From assembly GCA_003008705.1 (NCBI GenBank), contig PDUO01000087.1, positions 66,139 through 130,138 of the forward strand: a DNA stretch of 64,000 nt. Reading direction: 5' to 3'. Under the pieces are notes generated by a model that had not been told where the DNA came from, made no database searches, and saw nothing but the letters and a program-made list of their open reading frames with translations. The position numbers and the translations under genes are program-made. The DNA is from Pezicula radicicola (Eukaryota > Ascomycota > Leotiomycetes > Helotiales > Dermateaceae). This document shows, piece after piece, positions 1-12,129 of the stretch. Numbering within the stretch: the first letter of the stretch is position 1; each line of letters starts with the position of its first letter.

Positions 1-1349
1 CTGTTTACTTCCACTCTTCTCGGAGTAGGGACTTTGATTTGGTCAAGGATCCGGAGACAGATTCTACGATCCCATAGAATCTTCTGCATCGGTACATCAT
101 TAACGCAGAATGGCTTACGTGCCTTAACATAGGCAATGGCTTTGTCCAATGGGAAACCATCTGAGTAGAAAGAGATTAAGAAGTCGCAAACTGGCCAGTT
201 CTCAACATCTTCATCCAAGATGACCTTGTCACCAAAGACAACTACATCAAATTCCTTGTTCTGCATCAGACGATTGAGGATGTTCCGGCTGGGCTTGCTT
301 CTAGACTTTACATCTAGAGCACAAACTCCAATCACACCATATGGTGCTGGTCTGGCCTCATCCTTGGAGTGTAGGCCTCTCTCGCTGCTGGGACTATGAC
401 TGCTAGCTCCCGTGCTGCCACTAAATCTTCTCTTTGCCCGACTCCTGGATCTCGTGGGTGGTTGCGAGCGAGCAGTTCCTTCGCCTCTCTGTGCTACATT
501 CCGTTTTGCTATGTCGGAAGCATGAGCTGGACTTTCTCGTGGGGTCAATTGGTGGGGACCGCCCGAAGCCTGGCTTCCGAATTGGGAGACCGAGGACGTA
601 GTTACTGATATCGCACTTGTAGAGGTTTCTGCCTGTCCTAAGCCAACAGATTTATTCGGTGGTGGTAAATTCCCTGAGGGGGATCTCGAGATGGCCCCAT
701 TGTCTGAGCCATTGGCAGATGCGATGGAGCTTGGCCCGCCTCCTGCTCTTGCAGAACTCAAGGAATATATGGATGACACTGACATCCGCTTTGTCCCAAT
801 TTCTGACATTGAGCCTCTGGGTCGCGCTGGTTCCGGAAACGGACTATGTTTTGAATCGTCAGACATGATGGAGCCTGCAGACAGTTTTGGGGTATCGAAA
901 TCTTCGTCAATGGCAGATTCTTCAACACTGGCACCTCCGCCTATCCTCCACGGTGGTTCCTGGCTGACGGATGACGATGTTCGAGCTTTGATTACTGGCC
1001 TTGCTTGTGGCGGCGGCATAGATATACTGGCTCGTTCAGAATGGCTCTCCGTAAGGCCAGGCTCTGCATGTCGACTTTTTCTAGAGGACGGTGAATGCGT
1101 GTTCGAGGCGGAAGAGAGGGAATAGGAATTGACTCGCGCGATTTTGAGATTCGGATTCGGAGCGTCTTGGGCCATAGAACCTGAATATGCAGGAACCGGC
1201 GTAGTTTCTGCGTGCGGGTCGTCTAGGCCTTGGTTTGTGTCGAGAATTTCTGCTGGCGACTCTGCTGCATTTGTGCTAGTAATGGGGTCCATTGTCGCTG
1301 ATACCACCGCCACCGCCTCGCTCGGGGGATCCTCGTCGGTGCTTATCAT
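1..1349 (-). CDS. VIP1: VIP1/Asp1-type inositol hexakisphosphate / diphosphoinositol kinase, 5' part (runs off left edge)
   Basis: The reverse frame is open from ATG at 1349 to base 1, about 449 codons, with no intron needed. The first ~335 residues are a Ser/Pro-rich extension. From about residue 340 comes the start of the N-terminal ATP-grasp half typical of VIP1/PPIP5[20 protein letters not shown], followed by [34 protein letters not shown] and the KILWDRR segment. Family knowledge: these enzymes phosphorylate IP6/IP7 to inositol pyrophosphates and carry a C-terminal histidine-acid-phosphatase-like half, which would lie outside the window. The gene is divergent from UTP21, sharing the 1350-2235 gap. 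Identity is firm; the exact start is less so, because the long extension is poorly conserved. Confidence 0.9.
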   Translation of the reverse strand, partial: MISTDEDPPSEAVAVVSATMDPITSTNAAESPAEILDTNQGLDDPHAETTPVPAYSGSMAQDAPNPNLKIARVNSYSLSSASNTHSPSSRKSRHAEPGLTESHSERASISMPPPQARPVIKARTSSSVSQEPPWRIGGGASVEESAIDEDFDTPKLSAGSIMSDDSKHSPFPEPARPRGSMSEIGTKRMSVSSIYSLSSARAGGGPSSIASANGSDNGAISRSPSGNLPPPNKSVGLGQAETSTSAISVTTSSVSQFGSQASGGPHQLTPRESPAHASDIAKRNVAQRGEGTARSQPPTRSRSRAKRRFSGSTGASSHSPSSERGLHSKDEARPAPYGVIGVCALDVKSRSKPSRNILNRLMQNKEFDVVVFGDKVILDEDVENWPVCDFLISFYSDGFPLDKAIAYVKARKPFCVNDVPMQKILWDRRICLRILDQIKVPTPRRVEVN

Positions 1350-2235
1350 GGCATATCACTGAGAGAGGAACATGATTGTGAAAAAGAAGTTGCGCAAGTT
1401 TGAAGATGGGGAAACCCAAGAGAATGAATGGGTCAGGACAAGGCACAGAACAGAATCTGAGAAAGACGTGCAGTCTGTGCTGTGGGCAAGAAAGAAAGAA
1501 GGAAAGAGAGGGACACAAACATTCTTTATCGGAAATGACGTCCCTGGCCCTTGCAACCTACTACGAGCAGCAGCAGTCCAAGCACGATCAAGTAAAGGCA
1601 TGGTGAAGAGAAGTCGTTCTGGGTTATGATACGATATATGGACCAGATGGATCAGGCCAGGGAGGTGAGAAGCAAAAGGGAAATACAGGAAGGAGTAAGC
1701 AGTACAGGACAGTATAAAAGCCGTTGACGTCTGAATTCCTCCCAAAAAGCAAAGATGGAGGCACCAGAGGCGTGCCACATGCACGTGGGAGAGGAGAGCC
1801 TCACCTCATCCTCGTTTTCTTGGGCAGCTGCACGCCTCCCCACTATATGCACACCTACAGTATGTATTCTAAAGGACTACTACTGTTTAAAATCTTAATA
1901 ACTTATTCATAAAAATAAGCTACTTCGTATTAACTTACTTTAGATTCAGTGCAACCAATTATTAGATGAACTGGTGATCCATCACTTTGTTCACGTTCCG
2001 AGATAATCACTGAGGCACGTACACGTATCAGAACCTAAGGAAGCCCTTTTCGACAAGGGTCCAAGTGCCTGGGGTTGCGCTTCCTTTTGGCGGGGATGCA
2101 AAAAAAAAGTTGCGACGACCGAGCTGACTTCGAGCTCCTGCCAGCAGAAAAGATATCGCCATGTTTTGAGTAGCCACCACCTGAATACATTGTAATTTCC
2201 CTTGGAAAACGGCGCAGATAGTCACAGAACTCCCA
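1350..2235. other. Divergent intergenic region VIP1 / UTP21
   Basis: No convincing gene is present; short ORFs on both strands here lack family motifs. It should hold both divergent promoters and the 5' UTRs. A purine-rich stretch occurs near 1480-1510. Confidence 0.6.
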
Positions 2236-5200
2236 ATGCCTTCTTCTGTACTCACGAGTCGCGATGGGCCTGTTGTAAAGAGGCAAAAACTGAGCACTGC
2301 GAATGCCCCTAAGAAGACGACGCGAGAGTCGCGCATCTTCACCCCGTTCCGGGTATGAATTGCTACAAATCCAAATCAATGGCTCTACTGATATCTGAGA
2401 ATAGACTATCGGTTTAGTATCGTCGACCGCTGTTCCCTTCACCTCGACTCCCCGTGGAAAAACGACCTTCCAAATCACAACCTCTGTCGGACGCTGTCTC
2501 CAAACCTACGATCTCAAGCGGGGCCTTAATCTAGTCTTCTTGACTAGACCCCAAACACCAGAAGATATAACTGCGACGATAGCATGGAAGGATGAAGTTC
2601 TGGCGGCCTGGGGTGGTGCGAATCAAGATGGTGTCCAAGGACTCTGTGTGTTCAAGCGAGGAAAGAGAATTGTGGAATTGGCTATACCAGCAGATCTACG
2701 AGAACCCATCAAGCAGCTTCTGGTCCTTGGAACTTGGATCGTAGGTTGCTGTTCGACCAGGATCGAAGTCTGGAAATCCGGAAGCTATGAGCATTACACA
2801 TCCCTTTATCCAACCACGGCACCGAAGGGAGGCAATGAGTTAACAGGGGGGATCTGCAGTATGCCAACGTATCTGAACAAGATATTTGCTGGGAGAAAGG
2901 ATGGTGGTGTTGAGATTTGGAATATTAGTTCTGGAAAACTCATATATACGATTCTTCCACCAGCAGCGAACTGCGGAGCCGTCACGGCACTTCAGCCAAC
3001 ACCAGCGCTCTCTCTTCTTGCCATTGCGTACTCAGAGGGGCCCCTGACAATACACAATGTTCGCACCGACAAAACTCACATACAATTAAATGCATCACAT
3101 CTGGTTACGTCAATATCCTTCCGGACAGATGACATGGGTGCTGGAGAAGATGGTCGGAAAGCAGGAGTGATGGCAACCGCAGGACCAGAGATTGGAGATG
3201 TAACATTCTGGGATCTCAATGGCGGTGGGAGAGTCATGGGGGTATTGCGAGGCGCACATAACCCACCTACTGATGCAGAGGCTATAGTTGGAGGTGGTAT
3301 TAGCAAGGTCGAGTTTCTTCCAGGACAGCCAGTAATTGTTAGCAGTGGGTTGGACAATGCACTGAAGTCTTGGATCTTTGACGAAACGCCGTACTCGCCT
3401 ATACCGAGGATTTTGCACTCGAGGAGCGGTCACGCGGCCCCAGTTACCAGACTACAGTGGTTACCAACTGATGCAGATGGTGCTGATGCGGGGGGGAAAT
3501 GGTTGTTGAGTTCTGGAAAGGATAGAAGCTTGTGGGGATGGAGTCTGAGAAAGGACGGACAGAGTACGGAATTGAGCCAGGGGAACATCAGGAAGAAAGC
3601 CAAGAAATTGGGGATACTTGCGAATGTCACTTTGGCCAACGAGCCAAGCACGTCATTGGAGGACTTGAAAGCCCCCGAGATCACTTGCTTGGCTTCATCT
3701 TTGAATAGAGATGGTGGGATGGGAGCACATCCTGGCAGTGGTGCAATTTGGCAGAAGGGTTCAAATGCACACAAGAAGCCAACTGATGCTACTCAGAGTG
3801 GTGTTACGGGATGGGAGAGTGTGGTCACTGGGCATAAAGACGACAAGTTTGCAAGGACCTGGTTCTGGGGTAGGAAGAAGGCGGGACGATGGGCACTAGA
3901 AACTGGAGATGGTGGGAACGTCAGCAGTGTGACCATTAGTCCTTGCGGTACATTCGCTGTAGTAGGGTCTGAAAAGGGTGGCATTGACATGTTCAATTTG
4001 CAATCCGGAATGCATCGACAGCGCTATCCAGCCAAGTTTACTGCAGCCCATGCTAAAAAGCTCAAGCTAGAGGGAAAGCCGTTAACAAATAATGGCCATA
4101 AGAAGGCAGTTACTGGTATAGTGGTGGATTCTATGAACAAGAATATCATCAGTTGTTCCCTGGATGGTAAACTCAAATTCTGGGATTTTGGCACCGGCAA
4201 GCTCATTGATGAGGTCAACTGGTCTCCTATGGTTGCTATCACGGGAGTAAAGTATCACGCAGCAAACGACCTGATAGCACTCACATGTGATGACCAGTCT
4301 ATCAGAGTTGTGGATACGGAAACGAAGAAAACCATTCGAGAGTTGTGGGGATGCCAAGGTGGTATCAATGACTTCTGCTTTTCTAATGATGGCCGATGGG
4401 TAATTGCAGCATCGAAAGATCGCATCGTGCGGGTATGGGATCTACCAACCGGCCATTTAATCGACGCAATCCGAACAGAAACGCAATGTACTGCTCTTGC
4501 ATTCTCAGGAACTGGTGAATACCTCGCCACAACCTGTGAAGGTCAGGTAGGTGTGCAGATCTGGAATAACAAGACTCTTTTCACCCATGTTCCCACAAGA
4601 CATATTTCCGAGAACGAAATTGCTGAGATATCTGGCCCGACAGTCTCAGGAGAGGGCGGCCATGGACTAATTGATGGTGCATTCGAGGATGATGACCCGG
4701 CGGCAGGAGAAGACCCAGCAGCTATGCCATCATTAGACCAACTCAGCAGCGACATGATGACATTGTCTCTCGTTCCGAAGGCGAGATGGCAAACTTTGCT
4801 GCATCTCGACCTCATCAAAGCACGTAACAAGCCGAAGGAAGCCCCCAAATTACCAGAGAAGGCACCGTTCTTCTTGCCCTCGCTAGAGAAACCACTTCCC
4901 ATCACCCAAACCGAGGAAGCGGCGAAAGCAGAAGATAACACAGCAGAGAGGTCGCGAATTATGAAGATGGACCGAGCAGCAAGTGAGGGAGCTTTCACTG
5001 TCATGCTGAGGGAAGGTAGCGAGACAGGTAATTGTAAGTATTCGCTATCCATTTTACCCCCTATCCAGTTCGATTCGAAAATTAATAAATTAACCCAGAT
5101 GAACCTTTCATCGCTCATCTAAAAACACTTTCCCCTTCTACCGCGGACCTCGCAATCCGCTCCATGAACCCAGGCCCAGACATCAGATCGAATGAACTAG

Positions 5201-5436
5201 TAAACTTCATCCAAGCACTCACTACGCGGCTCCGCCAAAAAAGGGATTACGAACTCGTGCAAGCGTGGATGACAGTCTTTCTGAGATTACATTCCGAGGA
5301 AGTTGCCAATGATGAGAAGCTAGTTGAGGCCTTGAGGTTATGGAAGGAATGTCAAGAGAGTGAGGGTGTTAGGCTTGGCGAGTTGGTTGGGTATTGTAGT
5401 GGTGTTGTTGGGTTTATGAGGGCGCCTAGGTCGTAG
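2236..5436 (+). CDS. UTP21: U3 snoRNA-associated WD-repeat protein Utp21 (WDR36)
   Basis: The model has three exons, 2236-2352, 2405-5033 and 5099-5436, giving 1027 aa. Exon 1 (MPSSVLTSRDGPVVKRQKL...FTPFR) splices through a 52-bp intron (gtatga...gaatag) into TIGLVSSTAVPFTSTPRG and the Utp21 signature TTSVGRCLQTYDLKRGLNLV. Exon 2 carries many WD40 units ending in WD or WDL/WDF (for example VVASKDRIVRVWDLPTG-type blades). The last exon gives the C-terminal Utp21 domain (FIAHLKTLSPSTADLAIRS, QALTTRLRQKRDYELVQAW). Family knowledge: a nucleolar component of the SSU processome UtpB subcomplex, needed for 18S rRNA maturation. The donor of intron 2 is ambiguous, since gtaatt at 5024-5029 region or gtaagt at 5034 both keep the phase; I used gtaagt. 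Confidence 0.93.
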
Positions 5437-6422
5437 TGGCCAGAGAATTTGGAGGTGCTGAGAGTATGAATACATAACTTATACTCTTTTAATTCTTTTC
5501 ACAAGGCTTCTAGGTCACCATAAATTGCCTATCTGTCCGCACAGTGATTATTGGATTTGCTCTACCTATCCTCAATCTATCTACGAAGTACACACACCCA
5601 CCAAGTCTGTACAGAACGACAGATAGGATTTCTTTTAACTTCCTCTCACTAACTACTTCAAGTCTCTAAGTACATCTCTAAGACCCTATAGACATCAACT
5701 TTCTTCATCCCGTCCATGGAACAAAAAAAATATTACATAAAAGGAGGGTGGGGGAGGGGCGTTGAAAACTTGTATTAAAGATATAGCAAACTAAGTCCGT
5801 TATCCAAAACGGTATATATCCCATACCTAGATATACTTACTTACTTATACCTCCGTACTAGTTATCTATCTACCAAGTTAATAATAAAACGTCGTTTCCC
5901 TCTCTCCTTAGTTAGTTGAGGATAAGCTAGCTAGATGTTCTTGTGTATATATCTACTGTATATAGTGTGTATCTAATAGTAAGGACGTACAGGTACGTAT
6001 ATATAGTTTTAGAAGTTTGAAGCAAGTTGATTACGTTATTTTACTACAGTAAGTATCAAGTACTGAGCATTAAGTATTGATTATTTAGTCACTGTATTGA
6101 ACTCTTACTTTAGGTTAAGAATAGGGAGAAGATGGTATAAAAATATGTTCATGAATTTTTCCTCGAGTTTCTTATAGGATTTCTTTTTTTGATCCGGGTA
6201 TTTTGCTTGCTACTAAATGTACTGTACTGTACAGTACCTAATTTGTCAAATATGAATATACTCCAAGCACCAAGTAACGAATCCCGCAAAATCATATCAT
6301 ATCGTATGTATCGTATCAAACATACACCACCACAGCTGATATCATACAACATACCTCCATACTAAGTCTTCACTCCTTACTCGCTCATAACGCGGCACAT
6401 TCTGTGTACAGAGCAAACCTAA
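5437..6422. other. Convergent intergenic region UTP21 / GT31-like gene
   Basis: AT-rich with A/T-run and TATATA-type simple sequence (for example 5800-6010). It lies between two convergent genes, so it mainly holds 3' UTRs and terminators. No coding signal seen. Confidence 0.6.
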
Positions 6423-7925
6423 TCAAGGTTCCCAAAAAAGCACAACAATCGAATCAGAAGTAGGTCTCTGCTCTTCCTTTCCTATCCATCGTTCATCATT
6501 CCTTCTCTTGACGTAAACCTGCGTTACTTTTCCAGTTCCTTCACTTCTTGCATCTAGCAATTCCCAAGCTCTTTTTCGTCCTGTACCTTTTAAATTACGT
6601 CGAAGTGGTCCGAAACTATAACTTAGAGATACATCTTCACTATTGCCTTCGAAACCGTTATCGAACGTGCCTTCCATTTGCTCAGTGTCGAAATCAATGC
6701 CTTTTGGATAGTGAGCTACTGAGTATCCATTGGAAATGATCCAGTTATCGGTAAATTGAAACCGTTGTAGCACGCAGGCGAGGCCGCATGCGTCGGATAC
6801 TAGATGCGTTTTCTCGGGTGCGAGGTGGTGCCAGGATTTGTAGTGGTGGAGAGATAGAGGTAGTTGGCCGGATTCGTAAAAGCCGGATTGGTCGCCCCAT
6901 TGATCCATTTGGTGAAGTGAGGGAAGGTAACTGAGGCTTATTTCGGTGTGGTTATGTAGACAGTTGTAGAGGAGAAGATCGCCTTGTTCACCCCATTCTC
7001 TATATTTTCCACTTTCGTCTTTCTCCAGACATGTGGGGGTAAGAGCAACTAGTTTAGAAGCTAATGGGGCTGTCAGGAAGAGGCCGGCTCCGCCATAGGC
7101 CATGGGGACTTTGTGTTCCATTATCCAATCCACGCGTTCTGTAAAGGCACCGATGTAGTATGGCTTCTTGGGATCGTACGCCGAGAGAGCATCAAGGAGG
7201 GAGGATATGGAGACGAAGAAAGTATCATCGTCTATGAGGGCGAAGTATTCTCGTTTTGAGGCAGAGGGGTGCTTGTACAGTGCTTCAACCAGTGCTAAGT
7301 AGCGGCCTGGCATATCGAGGGACGCATTAGATGGCTGCACTTGGGCATCGATTCCTAATCCTGCCAGTTTCTCCCTTGCGGCATTGAGTTGGTCCTCGCT
7401 TGCTTCATATAAGCATAACACTAGTGCAGCCCCATTCGATTTCCCATGCCCATCCGTCAGCCATCGAGGCCATTCCTTCAAGGGGCCTGCAGCCTCGTCA
7501 GAAAATCGATTGAAAGTCGTGGAGACGCCAAATATGAGGGTAGAGGCATCGACTCTGCCTGGAAGAGGGGAATCTTCTGGGACAGGAACATTGATGGCTG
7601 GTCCCGAGGACGGCAGGCTCTGCGATTGATCGAGATGTATCCATGTGGGAGGTTTGGGGAAGAGTTCGCTGTTGATGGGAGTTATTGAAAGGCGATCGCT
7701 CGCAGTATGTTTGTAGCGTAAGCGCCTCGACGCATAGTCAACTGCGGGGCCTATACCATTCGCCTTTAGAACCTTCTTCACGTATTCGAAGTCGCTAAGA
7801 GAGTTTGATGTGGTCGTGGAATGTCCTGCGCCGGTGAGCCTAGGGTGAAGGTAAAAGAGGACTAGGACGAACAATACTCCTATCACCCAACGATGATAAG
7901 GAGTCTTCGTCCGCCTTGCGTTCAT
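6423..7925 (-). CDS. Type II membrane glycosyltransferase, GT31/fringe-like
   Basis: A single-exon ORF of 500 aa. Residues 1-12 are basic and cytosolic, 13-27 form a hydrophobic signal anchor (WVIGVLFVLVLFYLH), then a stem, as in Golgi type II glycosyltransferases. The acidic metal/nucleotide-sugar site is the DDD of FALIDDDTFF at about residues 232-234, followed by YYIGAFTE and MAYGGAGLFLT, which match fringe-like GT31 enzymes. Inferred role: sugar transfer in the secretory pathway; donor and acceptor cannot be told from sequence. It is transcribed toward UTP21 and has no functional link with its neighbours. Confidence 0.8.
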   Translation of the reverse strand: MNARRTKTPYHRWVIGVLFVLVLFYLHPRLTGAGHSTTTSNSLSDFEYVKKVLKANGIGPAVDYASRRLRYKHTASDRLSITPINSELFPKPPTWIHLDQSQSLPSSGPAINVPVPEDSPLPGRVDASTLIFGVSTTFNRFSDEAAGPLKEWPRWLTDGHGKSNGAALVLCLYEASEDQLNAAREKLAGLGIDAQVQPSNASLDMPGRYLALVEALYKHPSASKREYFALIDDDTFFVSISSLLDALSAYDPKKPYYIGAFTERVDWIMEHKVPMAYGGAGLFLTAPLASKLVALTPTCLEKDESGKYREWGEQGDLLLYNCLHNHTEISLSYLPSLHQMDQWGDQSGFYESGQLPLSLHHYKSWHHLAPEKTHLVSDACGLACVLQRFQFTDNWIISNGYSVAHYPKGIDFDTEQMEGTFDNGFEGNSEDVSLSYSFGPLRRNLKGTGRKRAWELLDARSEGTGKVTQVYVKRRNDERWIGKEEQRPTSDSIVVLFWEP

Positions 7926-8200
7926 GATGGATGGACCAAGTAATAATACATGGACACAGAGGGAAAAAAGGAGAAAGCACTGTTAACAAGATGGACAGCA
8001 ACTAAGTGCTTACATTGATTTTAATACGAATTGTTCGGATGACGGGGGGGACAAAACAAGGCTGAATGGTTTAATTAGAAACGAGCTAGCGCTGGATCGG
8101 GCAATAATGGGGCAAGGCTGCATAGATCACCAAGATCTCTCGCTTCCCCCTTTCCTTTCCCACTTTCACGTCCACTTCCACTTCCACGTCCCTGAACATT

Positions 8201-8812
8201 TCACTGAACATCAACACCCTTCTCTTCCTGGTCTAAACTGCCTCTCTCTTTCTCTATCTTCTTATCAATAACCCCACCATACCATTTCCAGCCAGCTAAC
8301 TCCGCCACTGTAACCCCCATAAGCAAGCAGAGCTCAAGCCACTCTTTCCAGCACTCTTCCAGTCCACACAATCCACTTTCCGCACCACTTCTAAAGACGT
8401 TAGGTGCGCCCTGGAAAACGAAAGAAGCGATATAGATGGCTCCGACTTGTTGAAGTAAGACCCAGCGAGACTGGCGAGGAAGCCTGCCGAGGACACCGAA
8501 AAAAAGCGGTGCTTGAAGAGCCTTGAAAGGAGATATAACCTTCCAGATAATTTTGGAACTTGGAGAATCGAGAATGTAGTGGACAGATGGTGAGAGGTAG
8601 GGAATCGTTATCATGTCTCGTGCGATCAGAACAAAGAAGAGTGGTGACAAGCAGAACCCAACAACGATGAGGATGTAGGTAAGACAGAACAGGACGATGG
8701 TAGTTCTTCTCATAAAGGCGTTTTTCATAGTGGGCATGGATTTGATCTTCTTGATAATCCGGACTGTTAATGGAGAGGCTTCCATCGTTTCGGAAGACTT
8801 CGAGCCTGACAT
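8201..8812 (-). CDS. Small multi-pass membrane protein, unknown function
   Basis: A single-exon ORF of 203 aa from ATG at 8812. The N-terminal ~35 residues are basic and soluble, then come about four hydrophobic segments: the strongest around residues 38-66 (TIVLFCLTYILIVVGFCLS), others around 100-150 and 165-185. The C-terminus is charged (KKIEKERGSLDQEEKG). I do not recognise the family. Overlapping reverse-strand frames in the same stretch are shadows. Codon flow and the predicted topology make a real gene likely. The 275-bp gap to the glycosyltransferase start is same-strand spacing. Confidence 0.6.
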   Translation of the reverse strand: MSGSKSSETMEASPLTVRIIKKIKSMPTMKNAFMRRTTIVLFCLTYILIVVGFCLSPLFFVLIARDMITIPYLSPSVHYILDSPSSKIIWKVISPFKALQAPLFFGVLGRLPRQSRWVLLQQVGAIYIASFVFQGAPNVFRSGAESGLCGLEECWKEWLELCLLMGVTVAELAGWKWYGGVIDKKIEKERGSLDQEEKGVDVQ

Positions 8813-10229
8813 TTTGTTGTTTTGGCACGAGAAATAAATTAAAGGAGACGAACGCTGGAGTTGAAATAGGTACGGTACCTAAGCAGGTACTTATACCGAA
8901 TCATGTTGGGCTGCGGCACAGCAAGGCTCCTTCACTGCAAATTTCCTGTAACGCGCAAAGTCGCAATCGAATCAGTTGACAAAATATAATTGCGCGCAAC
9001 GATGGAAGGCCAGTTCTCTTTTCACATGTCTCTTGGGGTGTTGCAGCTCAATATTCCTGATGAGGAGAAGGAAATGGTCGCTCGCTTAATTTCTATGGTA
9101 CGAAAGTACCTTCTATTCTTTACCATCCTCGACTGCTTCCAAAGACTGTGGATATTCCATAGTTACAGCCTCATCTTAATCAATTTTCATCCAGATTTCC
9201 ATTGTGGATGTTACAGTTTCGTGGGCAAGTGCTTCTTAAATCCGATCTTCTTTGAAGCATGTTCTTTTCGAACCACACCCGTAACCGACCAGCACCAGCA
9301 CCAGCAACATCCACACCCTTCCATGCGCAACATGAGTTTCTCAAAGACCCCCTCAGAATAAAACATCAGAAAACCGTGTATTTAAACCAAGATCAACCTC
9401 CAGAAATAAGCAATGACTTGGATAAACCTCACTCAGTCCCATCACCTAAACGCGCACCGAGATATGCGTTTCTCGATTCTCACCTTCAACCTCTTCATAC
9501 TCATTTTGATCCTCTACCTCAACAATTCTACACAATTCTTGAATCGACACATCTCGCCATCTCACCGAACTTGGTTCTCCATCCAACTCGATCCACACTG
9601 GAATCAGACTGTCATCCTGGATTGATTTGCAGTCAACATACTATCAGTCCACGGATCAGAAGCTCCACACCACAATTTCTCTCCTAGTCAATTCATGCTC
9701 AATAACTTCGCAAACTCATAAGCAACGAAAAACTCCACTTTCGAGATGCCATCCAAGTTCGTTACCTGCGGTAAACCAGACGTCAAGATTCACGCCAATT
9801 GCAAATTCAGTGGTATACTACAATGCTAACTATCAACGAACAAACTGGTGCAGTGAGGAGCTGAATGTTGATAGTATGAGTGGGATGAATATATCAGAGA
9901 TTTTCTTTGGGTAGGATTAGTTAGAGACGAGAGACGAGTGACTATTTGCTGAAGAGGATGGTCCAGATGGAGAATAATGAGAACTACATATCATTGTCAA
10001 AAACTACCTAGCAGTAGCGTCTATGGAACTTGGATGAGTCAACCGATCTTCTAGAAGCAAGTAGAACCTAGGACAGGACTTGTATTGAAAAATAATAAGA
10101 AATTGACTCTATCTTCAAGAAGTTAGTATTATCTTTATAGTGAAAAGACAAATATATGTAGAGATGAATGGGGATTTAGGTAGGGATTGTGTGATATGAT
10201 AATTCTGACTTTACTGTAAATATTTTTTT
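8813..10229. other. Intergenic region, possible small ORFs, ending at an assembly gap
   Basis: Gene content is uncertain. A short plus-strand ORF begins at ATG 9000 (MEGQFSFHMSLGVLQLN...), with a possible gtacga donor near 9097. A 53-codon ORF at 9464-9625 starts with a signal-peptide-like hydrophobic stretch (MRFSILTFNLFILILILYL) and stays open beyond its TGA for some 30 more codons. Neither has a family I recognise, so I call no gene here. The right end is AT-rich and abuts the N run. Confidence 0.35.
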
Positions 10230-10254
10230 NNNNNNNNNNNNNNNNNNNNNNNNN
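10230..10254. other. Assembly gap (25 N)
   Basis: A run of 25 undetermined bases inside a poly-T/AT-rich stretch. It is probably a scaffolding or polishing gap in low-complexity DNA; its true length is unknown. Confidence 0.99.
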
Positions 10255-10639
10255 AAAATATAGACTATTTTCTGATTACTTATTTATTACTCTTATATAG
10301 GATTTAACAAGGAGCAGAATAAAGTCTTTACGGGAGCGTACCAATAAAAGCATTGGAAGATAAATATATGTATATGGCTGCACAAAAGAACTATGATAAT
10401 TAATAGGTATGTGGTAAATCATCTACTATATCAAGATGATTTATTAGAGTTACGAAACTTACTTGACTTTAGCATCTAACTTGGTTCTCATGTCATACTT
10501 TGTGCCTACCCAAGGTTGTAAACCAAACTCTGTTTATGATCTATATGCTAAACAGTTGTATGTCTATGTTTATCATAAAGCCATTATATCATCCAAAACC
10601 TCATACCTGTTTCTACCCAGTCGCTCTATGATCTTCACT
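10255..10639. other. AT-rich gap downstream of the inositol monophosphatase gene
   Basis: AT-rich sequence following the N run; likely the 3' flank of the minus-strand gene at 10640. No coding signal seen. Confidence 0.5.
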
Positions 10640-11643
10640 CTAGCTCTTATAATCCAACCTCCCGTCACAGGCCTTCACCACGTCCCAAAACTCTTCAGCA
10701 ATAGCTTGCTGTCCACTTGGCGCACCTCTAATAGCCAGATAAACCCGGCCATCAACAGAAACCTCCTCCCCTGGATTACCACTCACCATAATCCCTCCAG
10801 CCTCAACAAGAATACACCAGCCAGCAGCAACGTCCCATGCCCAACATCCTCCCTCCCAAAAGGCATCCGTTTGTCCAGTTGCAACAAGTGCTAAATTCAA
10901 TGCCGCAGATCCCATACATCGTATACTATGTACCATCGCGCCACCTTCATCTTTAGAAGCCGCGAGCTTGGCAAAGACTTTCGTTTTTAGAGCGAAGTTG
11001 GAACCTGTTCGATCGCTGCCCCATTCCGAGCTTATTAAGCACGTACTCAAATCCTTCAAAGGTTCGGGGTTCTTTTTCAGCGGTAATGGTTCTTTTGCTC
11101 CTCCATTTCGTGTCAAGAATGCGCCTTTGCCTTTGATAGCGGTGTATAGTTCATCAAGGAATGGATTGTAAATCACACCCACTGCTGGGATCTTGTTGAC
11201 TGTGAACCCGAGCGAGATACAGAAGGCAGGAAAGGCGTGTACGAAGTTCGTGGTTCCATCGATTGGGTCAACAATAAAGGTTGGTGCATCTGTAAGAGCT
11301 GTGTCGGGATTACCTGGAACGAATGTTTCCTCGCCGATGAAGGAGAAATTTGGGTAGGCGGTCGTGAGGCGGGAATTTACCATTACTTCGACTGCTTTGT
11401 CGGTCTCTGTTACGAGGTCGGCAGCTAGAGGCGAAATCTGTTAATATTGCTTTGACATAGGGTGTTGTCGTGGGTTGACAGTTGTGGAATGGGTGTTGAG
11501 GTGGGGGAGGGGGAGGGGTAGGTACAATTCTTCTTTTCACCGGCAGACAGGTAGGAGGGCGTTGCAGACATGATCATCTTGCCTGCCTCATGTGCTACGT
11601 TGACGAGCAGGTCGTGGACCTCTTGAAGATTTATGTCGGCCAT
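10640..11643 (-). CDS. Inositol-1-monophosphatase family protein
   Basis: Two exons on the minus strand, 11526-11643 and 10640-11424, give 300 aa; the 101-bp intron runs gtacct...cctctag. The splice restores the family motif KKNSADLVTETD (about residues 37-48). The metal-binding motifs follow: GEET at ~70-73, DPIDGTTNF at ~92-100 and WDVAAG at ~236-241, so all catalytic acidic residues are present. Family knowledge: Mg2+-dependent, Li+-sensitive hydrolysis of inositol monophosphate to free inositol; fungal members linked to quinate (qutG-like) clusters also exist. Full family length and intact. Confidence 0.93.
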
Positions 11644-12129
11644 TGCTGCAGTAGTCGTATTGAAGTTGTTGGTGAAAAGGAGGGATGGTGGGGGAGGGCT
11701 CGAATTATATCAGAAGAAATGTGGGGTGATAAGCTACGATATCCTCCCGTGTTAGGGTTAGAAGCAGAGCAGGGTGGACGGATTGCCTAAGTAGGTACGG
11801 TGCATGGTGAAGTTATTGCTGAGCCTGTCATTGCATTTATCTAATGCGAAGAATACAAGTGCTATGGTTTAATCCTCCCAAAAACTGGCCAATATACGCC
11901 AATATACAAGGCAGGGGAGAAATGACATTTCAGCCTTCCGCCCAAAATCCCCCACATCAGTCAACAGCAGACCTTACCTTAAAAGGCCTCCAAAAGGCGA
12001 GACACATTGCCCTAGGCTTTCGAATTCCCTTTTGTCATACACAAAAACACAATTGAAGGAAGAAAACCAGAGCTTAAAACCCATGCTCCCATTTCGCCAG
12101 AAAAGAATCAGCCAACCCTCACACTCTCA
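11644..12129. other. Intergenic, 486 bp
   Basis: Promoter side of the inositol monophosphatase gene and 3' flank of the next minus-strand gene. Nothing else seen. Confidence 0.5.

Noticed and set aside
2028..2478. Minus-strand ORFs opposite the UTP21 5' end
   Set aside because: Shadows of exon 1 and exon 2 of UTP21, which give a clear Utp21 N-terminus on the plus strand.
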